NCBI GenBank assembly: GCA_016709765.1
Contig: JADJMD010000008.1
Span: 310,001 to 374,000, forward strand
Origin: Ignavibacteriales bacterium
GTDB taxonomy: Bacteria; Bacteroidota; Ignavibacteria; Ignavibacteriales; Ignavibacteriaceae
DNA: 64,000 nt
Direction of reading: 5' to 3'
A program made the position numbers and the translations under genes. Shown here piece after piece: positions 36,183-44,915 of the stretch (positions are counted from its first letter, which is position 1; the number at the start of each line of letters is the position of its first letter). A model generated the notes under the pieces. The model was not told the DNA's origin and searched no databases. It was given only the letters and a program-made list of their open reading frames with translations.

Positions 36183-37778
36183 TTATAAACGATAGTTAAC
36201 ACCGATAATTACATTTAATGGAACTTCTTTATAACCATTCCACAAATAATTTTTCTGATTGAGCAAATTATTTATGTCTAAAGTTAAATCCAGATTCGGC
36301 TGAAATGAATATATAAATGATAATCCTAAATCAAAATAATCACCAACAGAAATTTCATTTTTAATATCTGCAAACCTTTTAGATTGGTAATCCATTCGGG
36401 CAATTGAAGTTAATCCATTTTTAAACTTGTAACTATAAGACGCATTAAGATTAAATATCGGTTGATAAGGAATTTGTTTTCCATCCGTATCACGTATGTC
36501 AGATAATTCTACTGAACTATAAAATTCACCGTAAGGTCCAAGATAAAATAAAAAGTTTGCGTATGGACTAATATTTTTCATATCCGCATAATGCAAATCA
36601 AATTTTCCAGAATCCGAGGATGATGCAAAATATGGAAATGCATCAGATGTATAATATTTTAGCCCCCCGTCTATCTGAAAATACTTATCAAACTCATACT
36701 TAATTGAAGCTGTTAATGCATTACTTTTTTCCCAGTAGATACTTCCGATACTGTCTACATTAAAATAATTGTTTTTAACTACAAAATTTCCGGGACTTAT
36801 AAATTCCGCAGTTGGAGCAAACTCACCGAATAATGTAATATTCTTATCAAGCTTTAATGCAACAGAAGCGTAAATTGCATTGTAAGTTTCTTCGGCGCCC
36901 CGAGAAAATGTCCAGCCAAAAGTTCCCTTAATTAATTTAGTAAAAAACAATCCGGCAGTAGGTCTGATTAAAAGAAAATCTTTTCCGGAATTGTCACCTA
37001 GAAGATTTCTGATTGAATGATTTCGATAATCAATAGCTGCGCCAACATTAACTACAGAGAGTTTCAGGAGAGCATCGGCCTTTAATCTTAAATAATTTTC
37101 TTTAAACTCTTCCTGAGAAATGTTAGTTACTTTGTCTGTTAAGTTTACCCTAAAAAGAAAATTTTTAATAAAATCATTTTTTACATCAACTGCAATCTTA
37201 CCATAATTTATGCTTCTTCTTTCTTCAGGATTATTGGATGCAAAAAACTTAAAACTTGTGGTTCCATAGTCTCCGTTAACATTAAATTGTGTTCCCGGAA
37301 AAACTTCACCATCAATATCAGACCAGTACGTAAAGTTAAAACCAAGTCTTGTGCGATAACGATCACTGTTATCTTCATAAGCTCGAATGAAATCGCCGCT
37401 AAACATTCCCTCTAAAATCCCGTTTGTAAACGGGTACGCATAGTTAGCACTTAGCGTGGGGATGGTATATAATCCAACCCCGGCAGCAATGTTGCCTTTG
37501 TAGAAACTTACATCATTCAAAAAACTCATATCACTTTTTAATGGGTTGGAAAATTCCCCTATCTCAAGTTCTTCAGGTGAGTAATTTGGTTTAATAAAAT
37601 CTTCGTTCACTGATGAAACAAAATCGGGTTTAATTTTATCTACTTTTTTGATGTTTAACTGACTTTTACCTGTAATAACAAAATCAGGCAGTTCAACATT
37701 TGGATTTTTAGATTTATCATCTTGAGCAACAATAACAGCAAATGAAAAAACAAATAATAAAAATAATTTTAATTTCAT
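36183..37778 (-). CDS. Outer-membrane beta-barrel protein, TonB-dependent-receptor-like
   Basis: 531 residues with a signal peptide (LFLLFVFSFAVIVAQ). A short N-terminal stretch with ELPDFVITGKSQL could act as a TonB-box-like segment; no plug domain is evident. From about residue 90, alternating strands continue to a final Leu (NVIIGVNYRL), and the late DLTLDINNLLNQKNYLWNGY resembles receptor ends. It overlaps the TPR gene stop (ATGA). Together with TonB/ExbBD in the operon it may be the outer-membrane target of that motor. Ligand unknown. Confidence 0.78.
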   Translation of the reverse strand: MKLKLFLLFVFSFAVIVAQDDKSKNPNVELPDFVITGKSQLNIKKVDKIKPDFVSSVNEDFIKPNYSPEELEIGEFSNPLKSDMSFLNDVSFYKGNIAAGVGLYTIPTLSANYAYPFTNGILEGMFSGDFIRAYEDNSDRYRTRLGFNFTYWSDIDGEVFPGTQFNVNGDYGTTSFKFFASNNPEERRSINYGKIAVDVKNDFIKNFLFRVNLTDKVTNISQEEFKENYLRLKADALLKLSVVNVGAAIDYRNHSIRNLLGDNSGKDFLLIRPTAGLFFTKLIKGTFGWTFSRGAEETYNAIYASVALKLDKNITLFGEFAPTAEFISPGNFVVKNNYFNVDSIGSIYWEKSNALTASIKYEFDKYFQIDGGLKYYTSDAFPYFASSSDSGKFDLHYADMKNISPYANFLFYLGPYGEFYSSVELSDIRDTDGKQIPYQPIFNLNASYSYKFKNGLTSIARMDYQSKRFADIKNEISVGDYFDLGLSFIYSFQPNLDLTLDINNLLNQKNYLWNGYKEVPLNVIIGVNYRL

Positions 37779-40747
37779 TGAACCTTCCTCAATTTTTGAA
37801 GTGCTTCATCACCAATTGGAGTTCCACTGTATTTAGTTACAACAGCACGATACATTTCTGCAGCATTCCTTTTATCATTTAACTTAACATAGCTATCACC
37901 CAGCAACAGGTAAGATCGCATTAACCATTCTTCATATCGCGAGTAAACAGTTCTAACCCTAACTAGTGAAGTTATCGCTTCCTTATATTTTCCCTGATCA
38001 TACAAAGATTGACCAAGATAAAATTGTGATTTGGCACCTAATTCATCAGACCTATTTTCTGAAAGCGCAGTTAAATATTCATCAGCATTTGCAAATCTTT
38101 TTGCAGCAATATCAATTAATGCTAATTCAAATTTTGATTTATCACCAAACACTGTTCCTGGATAGTAAACTACCACGTCTTCAAAAATTGAATATGCTTC
38201 CTGAAAATTATTTTTTTCCAATAATGTCATTCCTTTGTTATACTGAAATTCAGGAACTTTTGGAGATTTTTTCAGTTCATTGATTCCACGATTAAAAGTA
38301 TTAATTGCCGCGTCATAATTTTTTGCTGAACGATAAATTGTTCCCATTTCAAGTATCACCGCAGAAGCTAGGTCTGAATCCTTGTATCCATTTAACACTT
38401 TTTCATAGTTAAAAATTGCTTCATCATCTTGTTTAAGATTTTGTGCACACTTGCCTATCCAATAATATGAATCAGCAACCAGTTTGCTGTTTGGATATGC
38501 TGATGTAAAACTTTTGTATTCTGCTTTAGCTTTATCATACTGTCTTAGACTATAATAGATTTCACCTTTTTTAAACAACAACTGATCTGCATAACTTAAA
38601 CCAGGATTTTTGGAAACAAACTCGCCAAGAAATGAAACTGCTCGTTCAGAATTTCCTCTTGCAACATAGCTGTACTGAATCCCAGTTACTGCATCAAAAA
38701 CATATTCCGAATTAGGAAATTGTGCCAACACTTTTTCATAATTAACAATCGCGGAATCATATTTTTCCATGTTGAATTGCGCATCTCCAATGGAATAATA
38801 AATTATCGGCTCTAATTTTGTTTTTGGATATTTAGATATCACAATATTGTATTGTGCAATGGATTGTGCATATTCTTTTTTCTGAAAATATATCCAGCCA
38901 ATTGTGTAAAGCGAAACCTCTGCGTATTCTGATGTTGGAAAATTTTGCTGGATTAAGGTGAATTCAGATATTGCATCATTTGTTTTACCTGATTTATAAA
39001 GTGCCTGAGCATACTGATATCTTGCATAAGGATCGGTGCTAAGTTTAACATCGGATGAAAAAAGCTCTTGATAAACTTTGCTAGCAGCCGAAAAGTTTTT
39101 GCTTCCGAAATAGCTGTCTGCCAATCTTAATTTTGCGTCACTAAGTCTTTTATTTGTGGGATACTTTTTAATATAGTCCGCAAACTTGTAAGCAGCATTT
39201 TCATAATCGCCGGTATTAAAATAACAGTATGCCAATCCGTAAAGGGCTTGTGAATTTATTTCCTGGTCAGAACCGGAAACACTTTGATAATTGTTGATGG
39301 CGGTTTTAAAGTTACCTGCGGTAAAATAATTTTCTGCTAAAAAGAAATTTAATTTTTGAGATTCAAAACCCGGATCAGCACTTTCTAACTCATTTAAATA
39401 TTTGAGAGCCGATTTATTATCATTTAAATGAAATAATGAAATTCCCAAACCAAGCAAAGCTCTGTTATGAACATCTTTTTCAGCACCTTTATTTGCAAGG
39501 GCAATATCAAAATAATTTTTTGCAGACTTAAAATTGCCTTTGTTTAATTCAATCTCGCCAAGCATAGCAAAAGATTTACCTTTAATTACATCATCATCAG
39601 ATGCATTGGCTGATATTAAATATCTTGTTGCAAGATCTGTATTGTTTATATTAAAATATACTACACCAAGCTGATATTGAACTTCCTGTACTAAAGGATC
39701 GTTGGGATACTGTTCTAAAAACTCCTTATAGATTGCACTGGCCTCATCATTTTTTCCGAGATAGCGTTTACATTCCCCTTTCCAGTATAATGATTTTACA
39801 CCAAGCGAATCAGATTCGTTTGAAAGCTCATCAAAACTGATGAAGGCTTCATCATATTTTTTTTGTTGAAAGTACGTCCACGCCAACCCGTACTTAGCTT
39901 CACGAGTGTTCTTTACATCTGGAAATTTTTGAAGAACTTCTAAATAACTTTTTTCGGCATCGCCATATTCACCAACTCGATAGTATGATGTTGCAAGTAA
40001 ATAGATACTTTCAGAATACATATCATCAGAAAGATTTGTAAGCCTTGGGCTTTTAAGCTCCACAATAGAAGATTGGTAATCTTTAAGTTTAAAGTAACAA
40101 ATCCCGATTCTGATTTGAGATGATGTAGCAAGAGTTGAATTTTTATGATAAGTTAAAAGCTGATCATAGTATTTAACAGCATTGTTATAATCACCAACTT
40201 TTTCATAAGCATTTGCTAATGTATATAAAGTGTAATCAGCATACTTTTTGTTTCGCTTATCAGCAACAGCTTCTTCTAAAAATTGGATAGCTTCTTTGGG
40301 TTTATTTTCTGCTGAAAAAGATTCGCCAACCCAATAAAGGCAGTTTCCATAAAAATCGCTTTCCGGATAATCAGTTAATAAAAGTTTGAATCTTTTGCGG
40401 GCTAATTCGTATTTGCTGGAATTGTAATAAATCAAACCAAGATTGTATAGAGCTTTATCACGATAGTTTGACCAGTTGTAGGTTTTTGTTAGATATTCAA
40501 GTCCAATCGCAGCTTCATCTTTTCTGCCAAGTTTTAATAATGATTCTGCTGAATAATATTTTGCAGTAGCAAAAACTTCATCAACAATTTTATATTCATT
40601 AAAAAATTCTTCAAACAATCTATTTGATTGAGCATATTGCTGATTATGATATGCGACCATCGCATCATCAAATTTTTGAGATATTGTTTGAGAATATATC
40701 TGTGGAAAAAATGTAATTAGAATAACTAACGAAAAGAATTTTAGCAT
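37775..40747 (-). CDS. Giant periplasmic tetratricopeptide-repeat protein (BamD/CpoB-like repeats)
   Basis: About 990 residues. I prefer ATG at 40747, with a GAGGA ribosome site six bases upstream, to TTG at 40753. A signal peptide (FFSLVILITFFPQIYSQ) is followed by TPR units over essentially the whole length, often with the pattern YxxAI..Y..vl..yP.s (ALYNLGLIYYNSSKYELARK, AVKYYDQLLTYHKNS, AIVNYEKVLAQFPNSEY). Such repeats occur in BamD, CpoB/YbgF and gliding proteins. It is first in the operon with a barrel, HU-SPOR and TonB/ExbBD genes and probably scaffolds an envelope complex. About 270 bases of apparently empty sequence lie upstream. Confidence 0.87.
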   Translation of the reverse strand: MLKFFSLVILITFFPQIYSQTISQKFDDAMVAYHNQQYAQSNRLFEEFFNEYKIVDEVFATAKYYSAESLLKLGRKDEAAIGLEYLTKTYNWSNYRDKALYNLGLIYYNSSKYELARKRFKLLLTDYPESDFYGNCLYWVGESFSAENKPKEAIQFLEEAVADKRNKKYADYTLYTLANAYEKVGDYNNAVKYYDQLLTYHKNSTLATSSQIRIGICYFKLKDYQSSIVELKSPRLTNLSDDMYSESIYLLATSYYRVGEYGDAEKSYLEVLQKFPDVKNTREAKYGLAWTYFQQKKYDEAFISFDELSNESDSLGVKSLYWKGECKRYLGKNDEASAIYKEFLEQYPNDPLVQEVQYQLGVVYFNINNTDLATRYLISANASDDDVIKGKSFAMLGEIELNKGNFKSAKNYFDIALANKGAEKDVHNRALLGLGISLFHLNDNKSALKYLNELESADPGFESQKLNFFLAENYFTAGNFKTAINNYQSVSGSDQEINSQALYGLAYCYFNTGDYENAAYKFADYIKKYPTNKRLSDAKLRLADSYFGSKNFSAASKVYQELFSSDVKLSTDPYARYQYAQALYKSGKTNDAISEFTLIQQNFPTSEYAEVSLYTIGWIYFQKKEYAQSIAQYNIVISKYPKTKLEPIIYYSIGDAQFNMEKYDSAIVNYEKVLAQFPNSEYVFDAVTGIQYSYVARGNSERAVSFLGEFVSKNPGLSYADQLLFKKGEIYYSLRQYDKAKAEYKSFTSAYPNSKLVADSYYWIGKCAQNLKQDDEAIFNYEKVLNGYKDSDLASAVILEMGTIYRSAKNYDAAINTFNRGINELKKSPKVPEFQYNKGMTLLEKNNFQEAYSIFEDVVVYYPGTVFGDKSKFELALIDIAAKRFANADEYLTALSENRSDELGAKSQFYLGQSLYDQGKYKEAITSLVRVRTVYSRYEEWLMRSYLLLGDSYVKLNDKRNAAEMYRAVVTKYSGTPIGDEALQKLRKVQ

Positions 40748-41025
40748 ACACAATCCTCAACAAAGATTTGGGTGGAAACTTGTAATGATAACTTCCTGTT
40801 CAAAAATGCTTAGAATCTGTTATAAATCGCCTAATCTTAATAAACTTCAAAAATCTAAATCAAATATAATCTTCCAGATTTCATAAAGTCAAGCCACTTA
40901 ACAAAATATAGCGATCTTCTAAAGAAAAGTATTAAAAAAAACTTTACAAATTTTAACTTTAATTAGGACAAAGGAGTATAAGGATTGTTCTTTTTTCAGG
41001 ATTTTAAAGTAACGTTGGAATGAAA

Positions 41026-41646
41026 CTATTGAGTTCGATTCTTTGCCAGTAGATATTTAGTTAAAACTGCTAACCCAAATTTGGCAGAGGATTTTGCAGA
41101 TATTAATTCAAGGTTGGAAATCGTTTTCTTTATTAACTCAAAATCTGCTTTTACTCGAATAGCACCATTTATATGAGAATAAAGTTGATCTTTAAATTTT
41201 AATGCTGAAAGTATGGAAACAATACAAACCTCCCTTTCCATTAGTGATAACCCTTTTCTGCCCAAAACTTTGCCGTAACCTTCAACTATTAGCCATTCTG
41301 CCAATTCTGGAGAAAATGATTTTACGTTTGAAATAAGTTTATCATATTTATTTCCATAAATAGTTCTGCAATTCTTTTCACCGCGAGTTTGATATATTTT
41401 AATATCATATCGAACATATACCGAATTATTTGCAACATTTTTGTTGATTTTTTTTAGTGAAATAAGCGCACTTGGAAATCCTGCAAATAAATAAGTTTGT
41501 AAAATGGTTTCATAAATTTTTTTTTCTGAATAATTTTCACTCAACATTTTTTCCAGAATTATATCAAAACTCTTCTTTTTACGCAACACTGAAGCGGCAC
41601 TCAAAAGAGCTAATAATTCAATTTCAGATAATTTATTTAACTTCAA
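41026..41646 (-). CDS. Carboxymuconolactone decarboxylase (CMD)-like tandem-domain protein
   Basis: 206 residues. Two CMD-like halves are visible: YETILQTYLFAGFPSALISL near residue 45, and LSLMEREVCIVSILSALKFK then LYSHINGAIRVKADFELIKK near residues 133-178. The CxxC pair of AhpD-type peroxidase members is absent, so a thiol redox role is unlikely. Function unknown; CMD proteins range from decarboxylases to stress proteins. It lies alone between the TPR operon and a terminator, so it must have its own promoter in the 60 bases upstream. Confidence 0.7.
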   Translation of the reverse strand: MKLNKLSEIELLALLSAASVLRKKKSFDIILEKMLSENYSEKKIYETILQTYLFAGFPSALISLKKINKNVANNSVYVRYDIKIYQTRGEKNCRTIYGNKYDKLISNVKSFSPELAEWLIVEGYGKVLGRKGLSLMEREVCIVSILSALKFKDQLYSHINGAIRVKADFELIKKTISNLELISAKSSAKFGLAVLTKYLLAKNRTQ

Positions 41647-41662
41647 AGTGATACCAATAGAT

Positions 41663-41694
41663 AAAAAAAACCCCTCGAATTTACGAGGGTTTTT
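41663..41694 (-). terminator. Rho-independent terminator after the 41.7-kb TPR gene
   Basis: A 6-base stem (CCCTCG/CGAGGG, extended by A-T pairs) with a 6-base loop is followed on the minus strand by a run of eight T. The plus strand also has TTTTT after the hairpin, so it may work in both directions. It lies 20-50 bases after the TPR gene stop. Confidence 0.85.
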
Positions 41695-41709
41695 AAGAAT
41701 TCTACAATT

Positions 41710-42471
41710 TTATTTTAATGAACTAAGTTCGTAATCAGCAGTTTTTTTATACGTTGGATCTGCAGAAGCTAATTTAAAATTTTCTTTAGCTTTTATGTTA
41801 TCGCCTTTACCTTTATATGAAATACCAATGTAATAGTAAGGTCCACCTTTGGTAATTTTTGAACGATACTTTAAAGCATTTTGTGCTGCAGTAATCGCAT
41901 CATCGTATTTACCTGTTTCAGTATAAACTTTTGCAAGAGATAAATATGCGGCATCATAGTTGTCGTTTTCGACAGATTTTTTTAGATATTCAATTCCTTT
42001 GTTAGAATCCCCACTCGATAAAGACTCATTACCAAGCTTTGCATAAGCAAGAGAAATATTCTTTTTTACTTTCGTCTTTACTGAACTGCTTGCATTTGAA
42101 TTCAGGATTTTTTCAAAATTACTTATGGCAGCAGAATAATTTCCCATAGAAAAATAAACGCCTCCCAAAGCATTTAGTGCACCTTCATAACCACTATTAA
42201 GTTTTAAACATTCCTCAAAAGCAAGTCTAGATTCTTCCAAATTGCCAGCTTTTTTTAGAGCTACACCTTTTTGATAATAAATTCTGTAGTCTTTTTCAAT
42301 TTGCAATGCAGCACTATATTTTTCAATCGCACCAGAAAAGTTACCACTCTTTAAAAATGCATTACCTTCGTTGTAGAGTTTTCCTGCTTCCGGTTTCATA
42401 TCCTGAGCAATTCCAAAGATGGATACGCTTAAAAAGATCAAAGCAGTAAAAAATAAGCTGTTTCTCGTCAT
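41710..42471 (-). CDS. Exported tetratricopeptide-repeat protein
   Basis: 253 residues from ATG at 42471. The longer frame starting at 42543 runs through tRNA-Leu and is rejected. A signal peptide (SLFFTALIFLSVSIFGIAQ) is followed by five or six TPR units (AGKLYNEGNAFLKSGNFSGA, GALNALGGVYFSMGNYSAAI, AAYLSLAKVYTETGKYDDAI, YYYIGISYKGKGDNIKAKEN). It probably acts as a periplasmic scaffold. Its transcript may begin at or before the tRNA-Leu gene and ends at the terminator at 41663-41694. Confidence 0.85.
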   Translation of the reverse strand: MTRNSLFFTALIFLSVSIFGIAQDMKPEAGKLYNEGNAFLKSGNFSGAIEKYSAALQIEKDYRIYYQKGVALKKAGNLEESRLAFEECLKLNSGYEGALNALGGVYFSMGNYSAAISNFEKILNSNASSSVKTKVKKNISLAYAKLGNESLSSGDSNKGIEYLKKSVENDNYDAAYLSLAKVYTETGKYDDAITAAQNALKYRSKITKGGPYYYIGISYKGKGDNIKAKENFKLASADPTYKKTADYELSSLK

Positions 42472-42511
42472 AGTGTTATTCCTATTTTGGTTAAATAAAT
42501 GAATCACATTG

Positions 42512-42595
42512 TGCGGGAGGCGGGACTTGAACCCGCACGCCAATTAAGGCACTACCCCCTCAAGATAGCGTGTCTACCAATTTCACCACTTCCGC
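42512..42595 (-). tRNA. tRNA-Leu (anticodon GAG)
   Basis: 84 bases with the long variable arm expected for leucine (TGCCTTAATTGGCG). Anticodon stem CTATC/GGTAG has one T-G pair around loop TTGAGGG. The T arm GCGGG TTCAAGT CCCGC is perfect. The acceptor GCGGAAG/CTCCCGC has an A5-C68 mismatch. CCA is not encoded. Confidence 0.92.
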
Positions 42596-42677
42596 GAATT
42601 TGAGGTGTCAAATTATAGCTATCAGTTAAGAAAATCAACACTTTATGAGTACTCAGGAAAAATATTATAGGTAGAAA

Positions 42678-43142
42678 TTAATGACGTTTCTTATCTAAAA
42701 GAACTTTTCTTATTTCATCTCTAAATTTCTTTTCGAAAACAACTAACTTAGCAATTTGTTTAGTTGTTAAAATATCATCAAGTGATTTGATAAACTGATT
42801 CCTCATTTGATCAGATAAATCTTTGGTTTTTAAAAATTCTGAGACTAATTGTTTTTGTTTCGCTTCAATATTCCTATCATTTGAGTTGAAAGTATCTTCA
42901 ATTTCAACCAGTAAATCGTCAGCTTTATCTTCTAATGCTGCAATTTCGTTTCTGGATTCATTTCTACGGGAAAAGAATCTAACAGCAGCATCTTCACTTA
43001 AATCCAATGACTCTATCAATTTTACTTTTTCTAATTGCTCAAGTTTGTTTTTATTCTGCCTTATTTTTTCTTTCATTTTTTGCGGATATGTAAATGCTGC
43101 CAAAAATAAAATCATTAACAAGCTTATAACTATTTTTTTCAT
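42678..43142 (-). CDS. Periplasmic LTxxQ/Spy-like helical protein
   Basis: 154 residues. A signal peptide (IVISLLMILFLAAFTYPQ) is followed by an all-helical, highly charged mature part (ESLDLSEDAAVRFFSRRNES, SNDRNIEAKQKQLVSEFLKT, LTTKQIAKLVVFEKKFRDEI). The final segment has the LTxxQ-like LTTKQ. Spy/CpxP-like proteins are periplasmic chaperones or stress sensors. It starts nine bases after the putative anti-sigma gene, so it belongs to the sigma-factor operon. Confidence 0.75.
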   Translation of the reverse strand: MKKIVISLLMILFLAAFTYPQKMKEKIRQNKNKLEQLEKVKLIESLDLSEDAAVRFFSRRNESRNEIAALEDKADDLLVEIEDTFNSNDRNIEAKQKQLVSEFLKTKDLSDQMRNQFIKSLDDILTTKQIAKLVVFEKKFRDEIRKVLLDKKRH

Positions 43143-43151
43143 ATTTATCTC

Positions 43152-43766
43152 CTATAAAATTTCTTTATCAATTAATTGAGCATAGATTTCATCAATATCA
43201 TTATCAGAAAGATATTCATCTACATTACTGACATTATTAATATTTAGAATATCAGCCATTTTGTTTTTACTAATGGATTCGATTAATCCTGCCGAAAAAT
43301 TAGCATTATAAATTGAATCCAAAACGTTAGCATCGTATTCAGTAATATTACTTTCTGAGTTTGATGAAAAATGATAATTATTACTAAATGAGTCCAATTC
43401 AGCTTCCGAATAATCAGAAACGAGAGATTGAATATTCTGGGGTGTTTCTTTATCAAAGGATGAAATTAAAAAGTATCCCACAACGGCAACGACCAAAGTT
43501 TCAAATGCATATTTGATTATTGGCGATTTTCTTTTTGTATTTTTTGAGTTAAGACTATTACGGAAGTTTGTGATTAAAGATTCTGTGTAATCATTATTTA
43601 ACCTAACATCTTTTACTTCATCAATAAAGTTCTGCACATTTTTATACTTAATAAACTCAGCATTCAGATCGCTTGATTGATTTAAATCGTTTTCAAATCT
43701 AATTTTCTCATCGGGATTCATCTTCCCACTTAAATATGAATAAAATTTTTCTTCATTGTTAATCAT
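43152..43766 (-). CDS. Putative membrane anti-sigma factor
   Basis: 204 residues. The N-terminal cytoplasmic part (NNEEKFYSYLSGKMNPDEKI, FENDLNQSSDLNAEFIKYKN) matches the helical start of anti-sigma proteins; a single membrane helix (ALETLVVAVVGYFLISS-like, residues about 84-101) separates it from a Ser/Asn-rich periplasmic domain. No zinc-binding HxxxCxxC motif is present. Its start overlaps the ECF sigma gene by 8 bases, the usual arrangement. The identification comes mainly from context and topology. Confidence 0.72.
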   Translation of the reverse strand: MINNEEKFYSYLSGKMNPDEKIRFENDLNQSSDLNAEFIKYKNVQNFIDEVKDVRLNNDYTESLITNFRNSLNSKNTKRKSPIIKYAFETLVVAVVGYFLISSFDKETPQNIQSLVSDYSEAELDSFSNNYHFSSNSESNITEYDANVLDSIYNANFSAGLIESISKNKMADILNINNVSNVDEYLSDNDIDEIYAQLIDKEIL

Positions 43767-44304
43767 ACTTCACCAAATCCTTAATTTTATTTAAAGCGTG
43801 AAAGTAATTTGCTTTTAAAGTACCAACACTTTTATTTGTAATTTGAGAAATCTCCTCATAGCTAAGCTCATCAAAATTTCTCATAATAAATACTTCTCTT
43901 TGTTTAACAGGAAGTTTTTGCAACGCATTTTCAATTTTTTCAACCTTTTGCTTTGATTCCAAGTCATCAATTACATCTTTCTGATCAAATTTATTATTCG
44001 ATATTTCGTCAAGACTAAAAAAACTTTTTAATTTTTTTTTCTTTAAATAATTTATGCTGCGTGAATTTGTAATGGTGTAAATCCAAGTATATAAAGAAGA
44101 TTTAAATTCAAAAGTTTTCAATTTACTATAAAGAACTAGTAGCACCTCCTGTACAATCTCATCAGCATCAAGATGATTTCCTGTCATTCTTCGTGCATGC
44201 CAGTAAATTTTTTCCTGGTATTTAACTGCAAGCCGATTAAAAGCCGATTCATCGCCATCTGTAAAGTTTTTAATTAGTTCAAAATCGTTGTTTAATTCGT
44301 GCAT
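43759..44304 (-). CDS. ECF-type RNA polymerase sigma factor
   Basis: 181 residues. Region 2 contains LDADEIVQEVLLVLYSKLKT and SLYTWIYTITNSRSINYLKK; region 4 contains LPVKQREVFIMRNFDELSYE and EISQITNKSVGTLKANYFHA. It would direct polymerase to its regulon when released from the membrane partner encoded next. It is divergent from the Spy-like gene at 44435; the 130 bases between should hold both promoters. Confidence 0.93.
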   Translation of the reverse strand: MHELNNDFELIKNFTDGDESAFNRLAVKYQEKIYWHARRMTGNHLDADEIVQEVLLVLYSKLKTFEFKSSLYTWIYTITNSRSINYLKKKKLKSFFSLDEISNNKFDQKDVIDDLESKQKVEKIENALQKLPVKQREVFIMRNFDELSYEEISQITNKSVGTLKANYFHALNKIKDLVKYD

Positions 44305-44434
44305 ACAGTTTTATTTAGTTGCCAGTTAGACAAAAAACACTTTGTAATGGTTTAATGATTTTTCTTTTAAACCAAAAGTAATTCTATGATGTCCAAAGAT
44401 CAAAACCAAAAACATTTATAGAAAGGGAAAAAAC

Positions 44435-44878
44435 ATGAGAAACTTAATTCTTGGATTTGTAGTACTTTTTGCGATAACAATTTTTAATCCGCAGATATAT
44501 TCTCAGAAAAGAGATCATCAGCGACAAAATAATTTCAAAATGGAACTTAAAAAGCAGTTAAATCTTACTGAAGAGCAGGAAAAAAAGATTGAATCATTAA
44601 GATTATCCTTTGAAGAAAAAGTTATAAAGTTCAAATCCGCACTTGAACTTAAAGAATTAGAAATGCGTAAACTCAAATCAAGTGAAAATTTATCACGTAA
44701 TGATATGATAAATCTTACAAAAGAAATTAGCGCCATCAGAAATGATATGGCACTTGCACGAACGAATCATCAAATGGATGTGTATGAGTTACTCGATAAC
44801 GCACAAAGAAAAGTCTGGATGGAAAAACAGGAAAATATTGGAAAGATGAAAAACAAAATGCGGGATCGCAAAAACTAA
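44435..44878 (+). CDS. Spy/CpxP-like periplasmic protein
   Basis: 147 residues. A signal peptide (LILGFVVLFAITIFNPQIYS) leads to a charged helical protein with LKKQLNLTEEQEKKIESLRL, an LTxxQ-type motif, and long helices (LELKELEMRKLKSS, DMINLTKEISAIRND). GGG precedes the ATG at good spacing. It is divergent from the sigma gene, so it is a likely member of that sigma factor's regulon, and it ends at a clear terminator. Confidence 0.82.
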   Translation: MRNLILGFVVLFAITIFNPQIYSQKRDHQRQNNFKMELKKQLNLTEEQEKKIESLRLSFEEKVIKFKSALELKELEMRKLKSSENLSRNDMINLTKEISAIRNDMALARTNHQMDVYELLDNAQRKVWMEKQENIGKMKNKMRDRKN

Positions 44879-44890
44879 TACACAAATTTA

Positions 44891-44915
44891 AAAGCCGGTT
44901 AGTGCCGGCTTTTTT
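44891..44915 (+). terminator. Rho-independent terminator after the Spy-like gene
   Basis: An 8-base perfect stem AAAGCCGG/CCGGCTTT with loop TTAGTG is followed by further T. It starts 13 bases after the stop codon. Because the SDR gene ends at 44914 on the other strand, the same hairpin may also protect that convergent transcript. Confidence 0.9.

Noticed and set aside
40748..41025. 272-base gap between the TPR operon and the CMD-like gene
   Set aside because: Examined for RNA genes, repeats and small ORFs; apart from presumably holding the TPR operon promoter, nothing could be supported.
42472..42543. N-terminal extension of the TPR protein
   Set aside because: The extension is translated tRNA-Leu sequence; the ATG at 42471 starts directly before a good signal peptide.
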